Of a stretch of 64,000 nt of DNA, positions 47,325-60,009 are shown piece after piece. The position numbers and the translations under genes are program-made. Under the pieces are notes generated by a model that saw only the letters and a program-made list of their open reading frames with translations, had not been told where the DNA came from and made no database searches. This DNA is from Sinotaia quadrata (lineage: Eukaryota > Mollusca > Gastropoda > Architaenioglossa > Viviparidae): NCBI GenBank assembly GCA_028829895.1, contig CM054179.1:103559375-103623374 (forward strand). The letters are read 5' to 3'. Every line of letters starts with the position of its first letter. The stretch's first letter is position 1.

Positions 47325-47459
47325 GAATTCATCTTCATACTCTTGCTGCCTGTAGTAATAAATATATTTAAATGTGTCTTCAATAGTAATAAATGTATTT
47401 AAATGTGTCTTTATTCTTTGTTATTGCTTAAAGTACCGACTGTCCAAACGTAACAGCCT

Positions 47460-48088
47460 CACATGCATATACAGAAACCCTCCCACACACCTTTCCAGAC
47501 ACACATACATTCACATATACATACCAGTTACACATACATACGAGCACACCTATGCATATACACACCACTGAGACACAAAGCACAAATATATACCTATAAT
47601 CCTATGCACACTATTGATACAATGGAACATGAACACACCACTGATACGTACAAATATAGGTGTTGTATAAACTTATTCGTATGCACAGTACTGATACAAA
47701 TACACACTAGTAATACACACATATAAGTACATGCATACTCAACAACGCAGAAATGACACATGCCTGAAAGTACACGCATATGCAATAATGTGTCTCTGTT
47801 GTGTTGATGAGTTTTTATATATTTATATGTGTGTATTACTGGTGTGTATTTGCAAGTACCTTTGTATATTTGTGATACTCATATAAATAAACACACATAC
47901 ATATAGGTACCATGATATGCACACACATGCACCAGTAATGTGAATACACACATGCTTGCATATATGTATAAACATCTGTGATTAACGTTTATAAACTTGC
48001 AAACACTATTGTTATACACATATACATACACACATCATTGATATACATATGAAAATACACACTTATACACACGTCATAGAGACAAACA

Positions 48089-48142
<54 letters not shown>

Positions 48143-48320
48143 CAGTAATAAATACATCACTATACATACAAGTCATAGAGACAAACAAAATATATAAACA
48201 CCAGTAATAAATACATCCATACACATACATGCTAGCTGGCAGGTCAGTAACGCACACTAAACATATGTATACATACCTTTGATATACACACAAACGAACG
48301 CACATGCATTTACACACTTA
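47460..48320. repeat. CA/CATA-rich low-complexity region with (CA)n at 48090-48141
   Basis: Dense ACACATACA-type sequence throughout, with a pure CA tract of about 25 units and a short direct repeat around it (AGTCATAGAGACAAACAA twice). Confidence 0.9.
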
Positions 48321-48329
48321 AGATAGGAA

Positions 48330-49178
48330 ATTGTGTCTGTTGCCCGCTGTGTAACGATTTGCAAGATTACCTTCCATTCAAATCTTACATCACTTATCTT
48401 TCAAAATGTGGGGAAAGTCTTAACACCAAGGCTTTATCGAGTCCCCAACTTTTTCTCTCTCGATCAGCTCTGCGCGCATAAATGGACAGTTCCCAACTCG
48501 GTATTTGGTAGGATATTCCGAACGTCATTAAATGCCCATTTTCCTCTGTGATCTCTTTATCGTCCGCGATCTGAGCGACCTACTGATCTGTACTGCATGT
48601 CTCTATGGTCTGAACTTTCGACACTGATCAGACAAGTAGGTAGCGCTGTGAACTGGACATTCCCTGCATACTTTGAAAGCCACTTCTTAAACAGCTATTG
48701 AACGCACGTAGTAAAAATTTTATCAGTTTGCGTGGATAATCTTTCTATTTTAAAGTGAAATATTTATTAAAAATTATATTCAAGTCATCAGCGGGCATTA
48801 TTCTGGGCCTTAAATGTGGAAAACTTCCATTGACTTGACAGTAAATATCGCGTGCGACTGACTAGAGTCAGGAATTTTCCCCCAGTGCAAGTGTTCGTTA
48901 CTATAGAAAGGGGGACTGGCCTAGACTACCTGCATTTTCTGAATAGTCGTAAACCGGATAATGTTGTTAGGTCGCGCTTTACGGACAGGGGTGCAGGCTT
49001 TTGCATTGTACTTATTATTCCTTGCAGTCACAAAGGTTCAGCACTTTTACAAATGTGCAATTATTGTCTGAAAAACTAAAATCAGCGCGTCTGCCGGATC
49101 ACATGTAATCAGTAACACACCGTTCATTATTTTTCAACTCTTAACGTTATGCTACTTGTATCTCACAGACAACACACA

Positions 49179-49213
<35 letters not shown>

Positions 49214-51140
49214 GCATCACTAAAGCGCAACTTGTGTGAACATGCATATATTTTAGAAAGACACCTTTTCGAATTTACACTAAAAATCCTTGAGGTACTG
49301 CATATTATTGATTTAAATAAATGGATTACACATGTGCTAGGGATGGGAAGTGAAAACATTATATAGACTTTTGATTATAAGCTCTAAAGCGCCATCTTTC
49401 AGAGGTCGTTGAAAGTACATGGAGACATTCGTTATGTATTTAGTTTGAGAGGATTATGTTTGCGGGTTTCAGGTAAAGCTATTTATAATTGAAATATTTA
49501 TTTACAATAGACGCTCACACTACACCACGCTAACACAAGCACGCACACTTATACGCACAGTCACATCTCATGCACTTACACACACCAGTACTCATCATTA
49601 GTTTAATTAATGTCACAACAAATCACAGATACAATCAAAACCACAGGCAATCACAGAGTTAAAATCACAACCAAATTTACACCTACAGACACAATTGCAA
49701 TCACAATCACAGACAATCAAAATCACAGGCAATCACACTCACAGGCACAATTAAATCAAAATCACACACTTAAAGTTTAATTAATCAGATACTCAAAGGA
49801 TGTGATTAATAATGCAAGTTTTGATTGAGAACAAATCTCCCTCAATACAGTTCAAACACAAGTTTTGAATATTTATTGTGTAACTAAAACACATAAACCA
49901 TAATCAGCTGCTTATGGGTGTGTGAGTTGGCAAGGCACCCACTATCTTCATTTAAATAAGTCTGACAGTGCTGCTTATCTAAACTATGAGTAGCTTAGAA
50001 TCATTGAATCAGTGGTAGATTATGTATTGTCAAAGTGTTCACACGATTAGAGCTTTGAAAATTAAAACTTGTCAAACAGTTACACAAAAAAGCAGATATG
50101 TAAATCAGAGCCTGCCTATGTGAGTAATATTAAACAGAAATGCTTTAGGTAAAACAGTTTGTTTGTGAAAACCACTAGGACTATAATTCTAGTTTCCTTG
50201 CTTCCCTCCCCATTCCTAGCTGTAGAATAATTATCCTTCATTCACAATGCCAGCGTGCAGCCCGGTATGAGATCTCATATAAGCCCAGACTGTTTAGCCT
50301 GCGGGGCTGTTTTGTATTCTTAGTAAGGTCAATGCACTATGCGTCCCTCTTCGCCTTAGTTTATGTCTAAAATGGATGGATGGATGAAAGGCTGGATGGA
50401 TAGAGAGACAAATTCAGATTTTTAATATAATAATTATGTGCTTTTGTGCAAACTAAAATCAGTTTACCGTCTCATCCTTGCCTAATTGTATCCAACTGAA
50501 TGCACCTTCGTGTCGACTAATGTGCTGTTTGCATACTTAGCTTTTGCGGGGTGTGGTTAGGAACACTACAGGGATCAGTTTGTCGGCTTGGGTTTTTTTC
50601 TTTTGCTTGCTGTCAGGCAAGTACACATTCTTGTCAGTACTTTCGAAAAAGATGGTGATTCCTAATCCAATTTTCTTTTCACGAGTGATCATAGATAAAG
50701 TTAAACCATAAAATCACTGATTATCATTTCTGATGCATATTTGATATAATTGTTTTTAAAAAAATAAAAATATGAATTTATATAAATCGTGTTCATATCA
50801 TGGGCCATTGAAATCAGTATTGTCTTGGTCATTCAATTCATTGAATTAATTTAATGATTCTTCAAGCATAGATATGCATGTTTGTGTCTTAATTCCTGCA
50901 CATAGTCACACACACTGACATCTCGACTAAGCCTCGGACTCTGTAATAAAGGGATATTAATTTATAAGAATGAATGTCTTTGTTTAAGCTTTGGGGCTCC
51001 GCCATAAATGAAGTAAATGACTTGCCATGACTGGTTCGCTGATAAGGCATACTCTTTCTTCTATACCCATTTTATAAGGATGGCATTGATTTGCTGGCTG
51101 ACAAGGTATGATCTTACTTCTAGTTCCATTATGAAGAAAA
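48330..51140. other. No gene recognised
   Basis: Contains (CA)n at 49168-49210 and an ATCACA-rich tract at 49610-49770. There are short open frames at 48333-48551 and 48852-49079 in GC-richer DNA and no recognisable product. Confidence 0.35.
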
Positions 51141-51142
51141 AA

Positions 51143-51460
51143 CACTAGTGTCTCGTCGAGAAGCCGTTCTTGTTCTTAATTTTCTTTTACATCTATGTTT
51201 AGTTATTAAGAGATATATTTTTATTGCATCTGACCACACATTATAATGGCATAAGTGTTGTTTTTAGTAGTTCTATGTATAGGAGTAGGTGACACACTAA
51301 TGTCTCTTCGAGAAGCCATTCTTGTTCTTATTTTTCTTTTACATCTATGTTTAGTTATTAAGAGATATATTTTTATTGCATCTCATCGCTGTTCATAAGT
51401 CTTATTTTGGCATAAGTGTTATGTTTTTAGTAGTTCTATCTTTAGGAGTGGATGTTAGGT
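51143..51460. repeat. 152-bp tandem duplication
   Basis: Copies start CACTAGTGTCTCGTCGAGAA (51143) and CACTAATGTCTCTTCGAGAA (51295). They share the stretch from TTCTTTTACATCTATGTTTA to TTTTATTGCATCT almost without change, then GGCATAAGTGTT and TTTTTAGTAGTTCTAT. Confidence 0.95.
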
Positions 51461-51754
51461 GGTGGTACTGACACATTTAATCTTATAGCAATTTGCAATA
51501 ATTGTGAATATTGTCTATCTTATTTTATTATATTAAAATGTGTGCTGGTTCAATTGGTATCTATTTCTTAATGTAATTTCGTAAAGCCTGAATATCGCTT
51601 TTTGTCGACAGCTCACACGTGTGTAGGTCTGATATTTAAATACAACAATGTTGCTCTCAGTACATTCTAAACATAATTGAAGCGGTCATTTTGTCTTAAA
51701 CCTGGTTTTTTGCCTTTCTTCAGTACGTCTTAAAAGCACATTGTCGCTTTGTTA

Positions 51755-53030
51755 GATTACGGACTCTGCACTTGCACAGCCACAAGCAACCTTACACTGA
51801 AAAAGCTCCACATGCTCCAAAACAAGGCACTTAGACTGAGTAGTTATGCATTGCCAAGCTCCTAAACAAGGCACTTAGAATGAGTACTTTCGCACTGCCA
51901 TGCAGCAAAAAGCAGAATCGTATAAACAAACAGGGGACCTTACTCTTCTAGAAGGAAGAAACAATCAAGCACTAAAGGACTGGGCAAATAAAATACAGCA
52001 TGGTGACTCGCTACCCTACAACATTCTACTACAAAACACAAAGAGAAAGAACACAAGAGAAAGAAGGAGAGTAAGCTGGACTCCCTATAAACTACTACCC
52101 ACCCACCCTTATCAACTGATAAAAAGACCATTATAAAAGCACATCCTCACCCAAACCTCTTAGAGCCCATCCACCCACCCACAATTCCTCAACACTTCCT
52201 TGAAAATAACACCACCAGCCTCCCATAGATATCATGCTACTAAAACCAAATACACAGATATCCAGCACACCTAACAAATTGCACTTAACCAATACAGAAC
52301 CACCCCCACCACCCCCTTACAAAATATACACCTACCGCTCCAAGCAAGCAATAGGCACAGGAGCCGCAATTCATACTCCCACAAGTGTCTTTCACATACA
52401 GACTGCATTTCATGCATTCTGTTATGACAGCAGAAGCAGTATCAATTCTAAAAGCACTTGCCCTCATGCTCCTATCCTCCCCCCTCCCCTCTGCAAACCT
52501 ACTAATTCTCACAGGTTCATTATCTGCACTTCACGCACCTATACTATCCCTTTAACGAGAACAGTTTGCACACTACAAACAAAATCAGACAACACTTCAC
52601 CAGTCTACAAGGTAAAGATACCCACATCATAACCATTTGGGTATCCAGTCACACTAACATCTCGGGCAACGAAATAAACAAAAAGGGCCAAAAGTTGTGG
52701 CAAAACATGGGCGACAACTGTGAACACCTATGCACAAATCAGAAATAAGAACAAATGTCAACACTCGTTTCAAGTAACAGTTCACATACCGTCCTTCACG
52801 AACGCACAAAACAACATATAACACAACACATTAGCAACCACATTGATACCACAGATTCAGATCCAATGCTACACTTCTGTTGCACAACAGAAACGGACAA
52901 CGCCTCCCGAAACTGCCCACACAGCAGAGTTGACAACAATACTTCCTCCAACATTGCATCCTCTGAAAGGTTAGCACTAAAAACAAACAACACGAAACAA
53001 CAACAAAAAACACTCCCCAACTTTCAGCGG
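51755..53030 (+). pseudogene. 3' half of a LINE with RNase H domain, decayed
   Basis: DYGLCTCTATSNLTLKKL followed by HMLQNKALRLS (51755-51841) is the RT-to-RNase H connection typical of I/Jockey-group LINEs. After an open linker (51900-52136), an RNase H domain follows in three different frames: KIYTYRSKQAIGTGAAIHTP (about 52321-52380, frame 1), LLILTGSLSALHAP (about 52499-52540, frame 2) and IITIWVSSHTNISGNEIN (about 52626-52680, frame 3). A cysteine/histidine motif HFCC..ETDNASRNCPH (about 52873-52930) fits the C-terminal zinc motif of these elements. The four RNase H catalytic positions, normally D-E-D-D, read Y, F, G and N. RT proper is absent, as expected of a 5'-truncated copy. The clade is uncertain. 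Confidence 0.8.
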
Positions 53031-53398
53031 GTTTTGATTGGTTGTCTGCTTTCCAGCGTCTCTGAATCGGAGAACATTATTACACGACAAGCTTCGTATG
53101 CTAAACGATTACGTTTGTTTAGTTGCCGGTGACTATAGTTACAAGGGTAAAGACAACAGCAAGCACGCTGTTTCTGCTCCCAGGATTAGATGTTAAAGCC
53201 GACTTTCAGCCGATGAAAACTACAAACTAGAAATGAAATGGTTGCTTGTTTAATCAGTGTGGACCATTTGAAGAAGTTCAATGTTGTGATTCATTCACTC
53301 TTAAACAAAATCAGACTAAATGTCAATGCCACAATGTTGAAATATGTTAAGAACAATTGTTCACTTTGCACTGGGTATCATAAATTGTATATATATAT

Positions 53399-53399
<1 letters not shown>

Positions 53400-53472
<73 letters not shown>
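53400..53472. repeat. (TG)n microsatellite
   Basis: About 36 TG units. Confidence 0.98.
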
Positions 53473-53473
<1 letters not shown>

Positions 53474-53486
53474 ATGAATGGTGTTG

Positions 53487-53885
53487 AAGTTCGTTAATGT
53501 TATTTAGGGTCAGGCCAGTTTGAGGTTGAAGTTTCTTGGTGTTGTTATTTAGGGTCAGGCCAGTTTGAGGTTGAAGTTTCTTGGTGTTGTTATTTTGGGT
53601 CGGGCCAGCTTGAGGTTGAAGTTTCTTGGTGTTGTTATTTTGGGTCAGGCCAGTTTGAGGTTGAAGTTTCTTGGTGTTGTTATTTTGGGTCGGGCCAGCT
53701 TGAGGTTGAAGTTTCTTGGTGTTGTTATTTTGGGTCGGGCCAGCTTGAGGTTGAAGTTTTTTGGTGTTGTTATTTTGGGTCGGGCCAGCTTGAGGTTGAA
53801 GTTTCTTGGTGTTGTTATTTTGGGTCGGGCCAGCTTGAGGTTGAAGTTTCTTGGTGGTGTTATTTTGGGTCAGGCCAGCTTGTTG
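53487..53885. repeat. 45-bp minisatellite, about 9 copies
   Basis: TTGAGGTTGAAGTTTCTTGG is followed by TGTTGTTATTTTGGGTCGGG and CCAGC. The period is 15 codons, so one plus frame stays open for 141 codons with a 15-residue repeat; this is an artefact. Confidence 0.97.
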
Positions 53886-54034
53886 AATTCTGCGTCAAAC
53901 ATAGTACAGAAAGTTAAAGGTCGGGATCATGATACAAGAAAATTCAAAATTCAGTCGCCAGAGGGTTTGATGAATCGAAACTCAAGTTAATACACCCCAT
54001 GTGATCAGTCAAAACGAAGACTCACACAGGTACA

Positions 54035-54225
54035 TATATATTACTAAAGAAGTCTTAGTCATTTCCCTATTGCTTTATTATTGTCTCTGAGTTGTGTATA
54101 TTACTAAAGAAGTCTTAGTCATTTCCCTATTGCTTTATATTATATTGTCTCTGAGTTGTGTATATTACTAAAGAAGTCTTAGTCATTTCCCTATTGCTTT
54201 ATATTATTTTGTCTCTGAGTTGTGT
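54035..54225. repeat. 60-64 bp minisatellite, 3 copies
   Basis: TTACTAAAGAAGTCTTAGTC starts at 54041, 54101 and 54165 and is followed by ATTTCCCTATTGCTTTAT. Copies differ in a TTATATTAT insertion. Confidence 0.95.
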
Positions 54226-54239
54226 ATACCCGTTCGCAG

Positions 54240-56175
54240 TGGCATCTGAGGACAAAACCCCGTACAGGTGTGTGTGTGGGGGGGATTTCTTGGGTTCTGC
54301 TTTTGGCAGATTAATGTTGGACTGCAGCGCCGTACCTGGCAGTTCTGCCCCATCCATCCCACTCTTCCTCCACCACACGTCTTTTGTTTTTCCCCATCTG
54401 TTCGACACAGTGACGTCATGTGCAGTAATCAGTGAATCCCACGAAAAACATGCCCTAGTTGATTTGTTTTAGTTTAAACCTGCGGTCACACATACTAGCG
54501 TGCACTTGTCGACTGTGTACTTCACGCTCGAGCGCACATCTGTCTTTGATCTGCTGCGTTGTTTTATCAAACTCCCCGCCCCCCTCCCCTTCTCAGTTTT
54601 GGGTTGTTTTTTAAGCTAGAAAAGGGGTAGTTCTTCAAGGAGGTAACCTTTTTCCTCTCTCTAGATTTGCAGTGTTTTTTTTTCTCCCCCACGTATGTGC
54701 TTACTTTGCGTAATGCTCATGCTCTCAGATTCACTCAAGCATGTCATTTGTGCGCACAAATCTTCCCCTTACCTCCCCTTCCCCCCATCTCCTGCTAGAT
54801 TCATTTTCAGAAATGATCCTTCATGTTTACCGAAGAAGGTTCCCGCCGGCCAAAAGTCACATTTGACTTGGCAGTCGTGTACACCACAATCACAGTGACA
54901 TAAGATTGTCTCAAGATATTCAACGAACGAAAAATAATCTACCAGCTACTGGTGTCACATTACAGTTAGGTCTGTGACTTCCATATGAACGGATTAATAG
55001 AGATTCGAATTAAGATAGAATTCCAGTTTTATGTACCGGTGTCATTTTTATGCTAGAGATATTGCGCCATTCGAGGCAGCTTTAAGAGTCCACAACCTTT
55101 GACATTTGCTGTTTTTATTACTGCCTTTTACATTGTAGCTAGTTATTTTCCTTAAAATTTAAAAACTACGTGTTCGGGGTGGTGGTGGTGGGAAATTGTT
55201 GAAAATAGTATTCACTTAATAAAGCAATGAGTAATTACTGATAAACAAGAATAATAAACTTCGTTAACAAATATTTGTGCGTTATTTCAGTTTTTGTATG
55301 TCAAATCTAATTTTAAAGAATACTTAGGCGGCAAATTGCGCAACACTAACTTTTTTTTTTAAAGGGAAGAAAGCGAATAAGTACGATTCGTAAACCTCTA
55401 CTTCTACAGCATGGTCAACCATGATATTTTTATTGACAATATTTCTCAGAGAAAAAAATATGGCAACTAGGAATAAAATCGAATTCGAATCGCATTCCTA
55501 AGTTTGGCTTCTTGTAATTCAAGCACCATTGTTTACACACTTTTATTAGTTGGCTTCATTTAATATTCAAACACTTAATGTACAGTGAAGAGTACCATTA
55601 TTTAGTTCAGTAAAATGACATCTTAAGTCAGTTGCAGCGTTATTATTTATTTATTTATTCACAGAACGTTGCAATATTGCAAATACTTTAAATACTCAAG
55701 CGCCCAACACAGTGAAATGATAGATACATTAGTTGAAATGTTGCAGTCTTTCAATTTGAAAAAAGCAAACAACAAGTATCAGCATTACTCTGATAGTAAA
55801 ACTGCTTTGGCAGCATAATATTGTTTTTAAATCCAGAAGATTGTTTATTAATGAAATTTAAAATTATTTATTTGATTCACTTTTTTTTTTTTTGCATTCT
55901 ACTTAAGACATCGAAGGGTTTTAATTATGTCATGATTAATTGTCTGTAATGTAAAATCTTTTCCAAACAGATCGTTACGGCAGATACGAGATTGTAATGC
56001 TGATAATCGCCGTGTAGACCCAGATAATTTTACTGAGAAAAGGATGTAGCTTGTCTTGAATTCATTGAAAAGATAAATTAGTTTCTTTTGATTCATTGTG
56101 CGTTGATAAGATTTTTAATCTTAACAGTGACCACATTTTCTCATAATTTTTGGTAGTTTAACAGAGTTCCTCAAA
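54240..56175. other. No gene recognised
   Basis: Mixed DNA. The open frame at 54158-54472 begins inside the preceding minisatellite and is not credible as a gene. The stretch 54480-54560 is CpG-rich. Confidence 0.35.
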
Positions 56176-56184
56176 AACTGTCGT

Positions 56185-56610
56185 CTTTAATTGAACTGAG
56201 CAAGTCCACACAAATACTTACATCCAGAGAACTTCTCGGATCTATGGCCATTTTTGAGGTTGTCTCAGTTCATAGATCTCGGATCTATGGCCATTTTTGT
56301 AGTGATTTCACTTTGTAGATCTTAGATGTACGGCTTGCTTAGGACTAGGAGTGATTTCAGTTCATAATTTTCGGATCTTTAGCCAATTTTGAGGTTGTCT
56401 CAGTTCATAGATCTCGGATCTAAGGCTTGTTGTGCAGTTATTTCATTTCGTAGATCTCGGAACTATGGCCAGTTCTACGGTGATTTTGGTCTCGTAGATA
56501 TCTGATCTGTGCTGAATTTTTCAGTAAATTTGTAGCTGTCGGATCTGTAGTGAGTTTTATAGTGATTTAAGTTTATATGCGGTAAGATCCATTTCAGTTC
56601 ATAGATCTGG
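56185..56610. repeat. About 43-bp degenerate minisatellite, about 9 copies
   Basis: CTCGGATCTATGGCCATTTT is followed by TGAGGTTGTCTCAGTTCATA and GAT; exact 43-bp spacing at 56238 and 56281, looser to the right. Confidence 0.9.
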
Positions 56611-56619
56611 AATCTGAAC

Positions 56620-57655
56620 CGAATTTTAAAGTAAGTTAATAACTCTCAGCGTTACTGTAACCAAACTACAATCAATTTATGAGTGTTATTTGAAATGCAT
56701 CGCAGACTTGTCACAAAACGGGCATTGGAAATTAATATTTATGCTTGTTATAATCGTTGTATATTTAGTAAGTTTGTACACTCTTGAACATGCTTGTCCA
56801 AACCCTCGTAAAGTTCAACGTTTGAGTTTAGTCACTCTTTGCTGGTCCCAGCTCCTTTACAAGTCAGAGGGTAAATTTCAAGGCCAAATTCAGTACAATG
56901 CTAAATAGCCACTTCATAAGACATTTAAGGAAAACGTCGCCCGACCTCATTCATGGTACATCTGTTCGCACCAGTCCATTGAGAGTTGATATATTTTCTA
57001 TTCTTCTTCTTTTCACTCTCTCACCCTTTCCTACCCCACTTCTCTCTTTCTCTCTCTTGCTTGTTCTCTCCCCCCCCCCCACTCAACATTATCTCCTTTT
57101 CCTTCTCCCTCCCTACCACCTCTCTGACTTATTATTGGTGTGACCACCCATGCACATGGCTTGACTATGGCCGGGTAAACGTGTCATTTGACCTGACTGC
57201 TGTTTGTCATAAGGAATCAGAAAATCAGGAAATACTTGGTAAATTCAGAAAATGATTAACAACTCTGAATTAGAGACTTGGGTCTTGAGATTAAATTTCT
57301 CCTTGTCAGGCTTTTCCTGGCTACGTCGGTTTGCTGGAATGTTTCAAGCGCAAGCAAGCAAGCACTCACCTGAATGCTTTAATTTCACCCTTCCTCTTCT
57401 CATCTGTTCCAGCAAAGTTCACCGTTTTCTGCCAGCAAGATTTTCAACTGTTCCAACTTAAAAAAATAAAAATTAAAAAATCCAAGCTTTTCTATCTAGA
57501 TTTCAGATTCCAGTTTTCACCAAGATTTTCAGGCTGATCAGCAAGTTCCTAGTTTTCCACCAAAATTTTCAAGTTGTTCTGCAGCATTTATGTGTATGCT
57601 TGGTGTTTCAAGCATTTTCTTTGTTTAACTATCTTAACCCTTCAACGAGGTTGAG
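56620..57655. other. No gene recognised; pyrimidine-rich at 57000-57130
   Basis: The CT-rich strand at 57000-57130 gives hydrophobic low-complexity open frames. Nothing recognisable. Confidence 0.35.
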
Positions 57656-57659
57656 GCAA

Positions 57660-57880
57660 ATTGAAAAATGTTCATAGACTTCTCAGAATGGGGAGATAAA
57701 TTAGTGGAAAATGTTCATAGACTTCTCAGAATGGGGAGATAAATTAGTGGAAAATGTTCATAGACTTCTCAGAATGGGGAGATAAATTAGTGGAAAATGT
57801 TCATAGACTTCTCAGAATGGGGAGATAAATTAGTGGAAAATGTTCATAGACTTCTCAGAATGGGGAGATAAATTAGTGGT
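57660..57880. repeat. 43-bp minisatellite, 5 copies
   Basis: GGAAAATGTTCATAGACTTC is followed by TCAGAATGGGGAGATAAATT and AGT; the copies are virtually identical, suggesting recent expansion. Confidence 0.97.
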
Positions 57881-57999
57881 TCTGAGAATGAAGAAACACA
57901 CAGTTCACAGTCAAATGCATGTGCATATCTGAGAAATAAATTTAATATTCTATAAAACTTTATATATTTTTATGTTTTATAACTCTGAGAAAGACATCG

Positions 58000-58115
58000 T
58001 ATTGCTAGGTTGATAGCCAGCCTATCTATGGTTAAAAAAAAAATTGAATTGCAAGGTTGACAGCCAGCCTATCTATGGCAAAAAAAAAAAAAAAAAAAAA
58101 AAGAAAGAAAGAAAG
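58000..58115. repeat. About 55-bp duplication ending in poly(A)/GAAA tracts
   Basis: AGGTTGACAGCCAGCCTATC (first copy AGGTTGATAGCC) occurs twice. Each copy is followed by an A run; the second run is about 22 nt and leads into (GAAA)n. Confidence 0.85.
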
Positions 58116-58119
58116 AAGA

Positions 58120-59130
58120 ACGCAATTGGACACAGTACTGGTACGTTGTAATCCGTTTCTATGTAATTTCAAATAATGTATCTCTGATGCTAGGAAGCAT
58201 AGCTTTATGTAGTAATGTTTTAACGCCGATACTGAAGAGTGATTTACAGTTATATTACACCTTTCGGTATTAAGGGTTTTGTTAAGTGAACTTTATTTTT
58301 TAAGGATCGGCTGAAGACAGTGGAAACAGTCGTTAAGTAAGCAGTTTAAAAAAAAAAATTACATGAAATATACAGTGACGGGTCATCCATCCCATTTTAA
58401 GTACGACCCTCTCCCCATAACAGTAATCCCCCTTTTAACCGGAGAAGGAAACAGGTGTCGCTCTGGTTTAAGCTGGATCATTCTAATATCCCCGGATTCG
58501 GACCGCAAAAATGTGCATAACGACAGATTAGTGAGCGCAATTTAATAATAAGACAAAGGAACCAGGCATTAATTATCAAGCGGTTTTTGTTGTTGTTTTC
58601 ACAACTCTGTTGCATTAACACGTTACTTTCATGATGAAAGCTTTCAGTTTTAAAAAAAAGAATTAACACTTGCATATGCCCGTATACCTCTGTCTCCGTC
58701 CCGTTTTATCTAGGTTAGTCATTAATTATTTCTTTAAATTCCATTCCTTACCTGGATGTTCGTACAGCATGGTCATATATATTTGTCCTGTCCTTTTGCT
58801 AAGAAGTGAATTAATGGAAATATCACGTTTTGCTGTCAAAATAATCTCGATAGCATTTAAGCGGCAGGAAGTTTAAGTACTATGTATTGCTGCATTATTA
58901 CTTTTTCCACAGTTATTTCTTTCCGTCTGTCTTTCTTTCTTAGTCTCTCTGCTGGTTTTTTTTTTTCTTGTACGCTTTCGCCCCACTGAGCTCTATATAT
59001 GGAGAGGATACAAGGGCAAATTCGCTGTCGCCAAAACGTCCGCCATACTGAAAACACCGAAGCTTTGTAGCATCTATGAAACTGCGAGTTTGGCATCGAC
59101 CGTTTTCGATATATTTATACCCAATGTTAT
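58120..59130. other. No gene recognised
   Basis: AT-rich DNA with short frames only. Confidence 0.4.
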
Positions 59131-59134
59131 GTAT

Positions 59135-59730
59135 CTATAATTCTATAAATAGAATTAAATTTACAACACAATACAAACAAACAAGAAGTGAAATGATCCT
59201 CAGACCTCTCATTCAGATAATAATTCAATAAATAGAATTAAATTTACAACACAATACAAACAAACAAGAAGTGAAATGATCCTCAGGCCTCTCACTTCAG
59301 ATAATAATTCAATAAATAGAATTAAATTTACAACACAATACAAACAAACAAGAAGTGAAATGATCCTCAGGCCTCTCACTTCAGATAATAATTCAATAAA
59401 TAGAATTAAATTTACAACACAATACAAACAAACAAGAAGTGAAATGATCCTCAGGCCTCTCATTTCAGATAATAATTCAATAAATAGAATTAAATTTACA
59501 ACACAATACAAACAAACAAGAAGTGAAATGATCCTCAGGCCTCTCATTCAGATAATAATTCAATAAATAGAATTAAATTTACAACACAATACAAACAAAC
59601 AAGAAGTGAAATGATCCTCAGGCCTCTCACTTCAGATAATAATTCAATAAATAGAACTAAATTTACAAAACACTATACAAACAAACAAGAAGGGAAATGA
59701 TTTACTTCAGATAATAATTACCAATGAAAT
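59135..59730. repeat. 83-84 bp minisatellite, 7 copies
   Basis: TTACAACACAATACAAACAA is followed by ACAAGAAGTGAAATGATCCT, CAGGCCTCTCACTTCAGATA and ATAATTCAATAAATAGAATT. The period is 28 codons; both strands stay open over several copies (112 codons on minus, 96 on plus), without any sign of a real gene. Confidence 0.97.
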
Positions 59731-60009
59731 GTAAAAGTGTAAAGCGACAGCCTTATGTTGTAGAAAATTTTACTTGGTCTACTTAAAAAAATCTAAATTT
59801 ATGAAATATTTGGAAGAAATGTTTAAATTATATGTACATTGTAATTGCAATACTTGTCTGAATTTGAAAAACCGAATCAATCTAGCCCATTTCTTTACAG
59901 TGTAGTTATTGTTAAGCTGTGCATTGAAAGTTATAGCTCATCCAGAGAGATTTTAATTAATATTATTTATGAAACAATCGTGTAAGTGCTGATATTTTGC
60001 CAGTTTTGT

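Noticed and set aside
53565..53990. 141-codon frame with a 15-residue leucine-rich repeat
   Set aside because: It is the 45-bp minisatellite read in register and has no signal peptide, domain or flanking coding sequence.
54158..54472. 104-codon frame with a hydrophobic, signal-peptide-like start
   Set aside because: The hydrophobic start is encoded by the 60-64 bp minisatellite, and the remainder matches nothing known.
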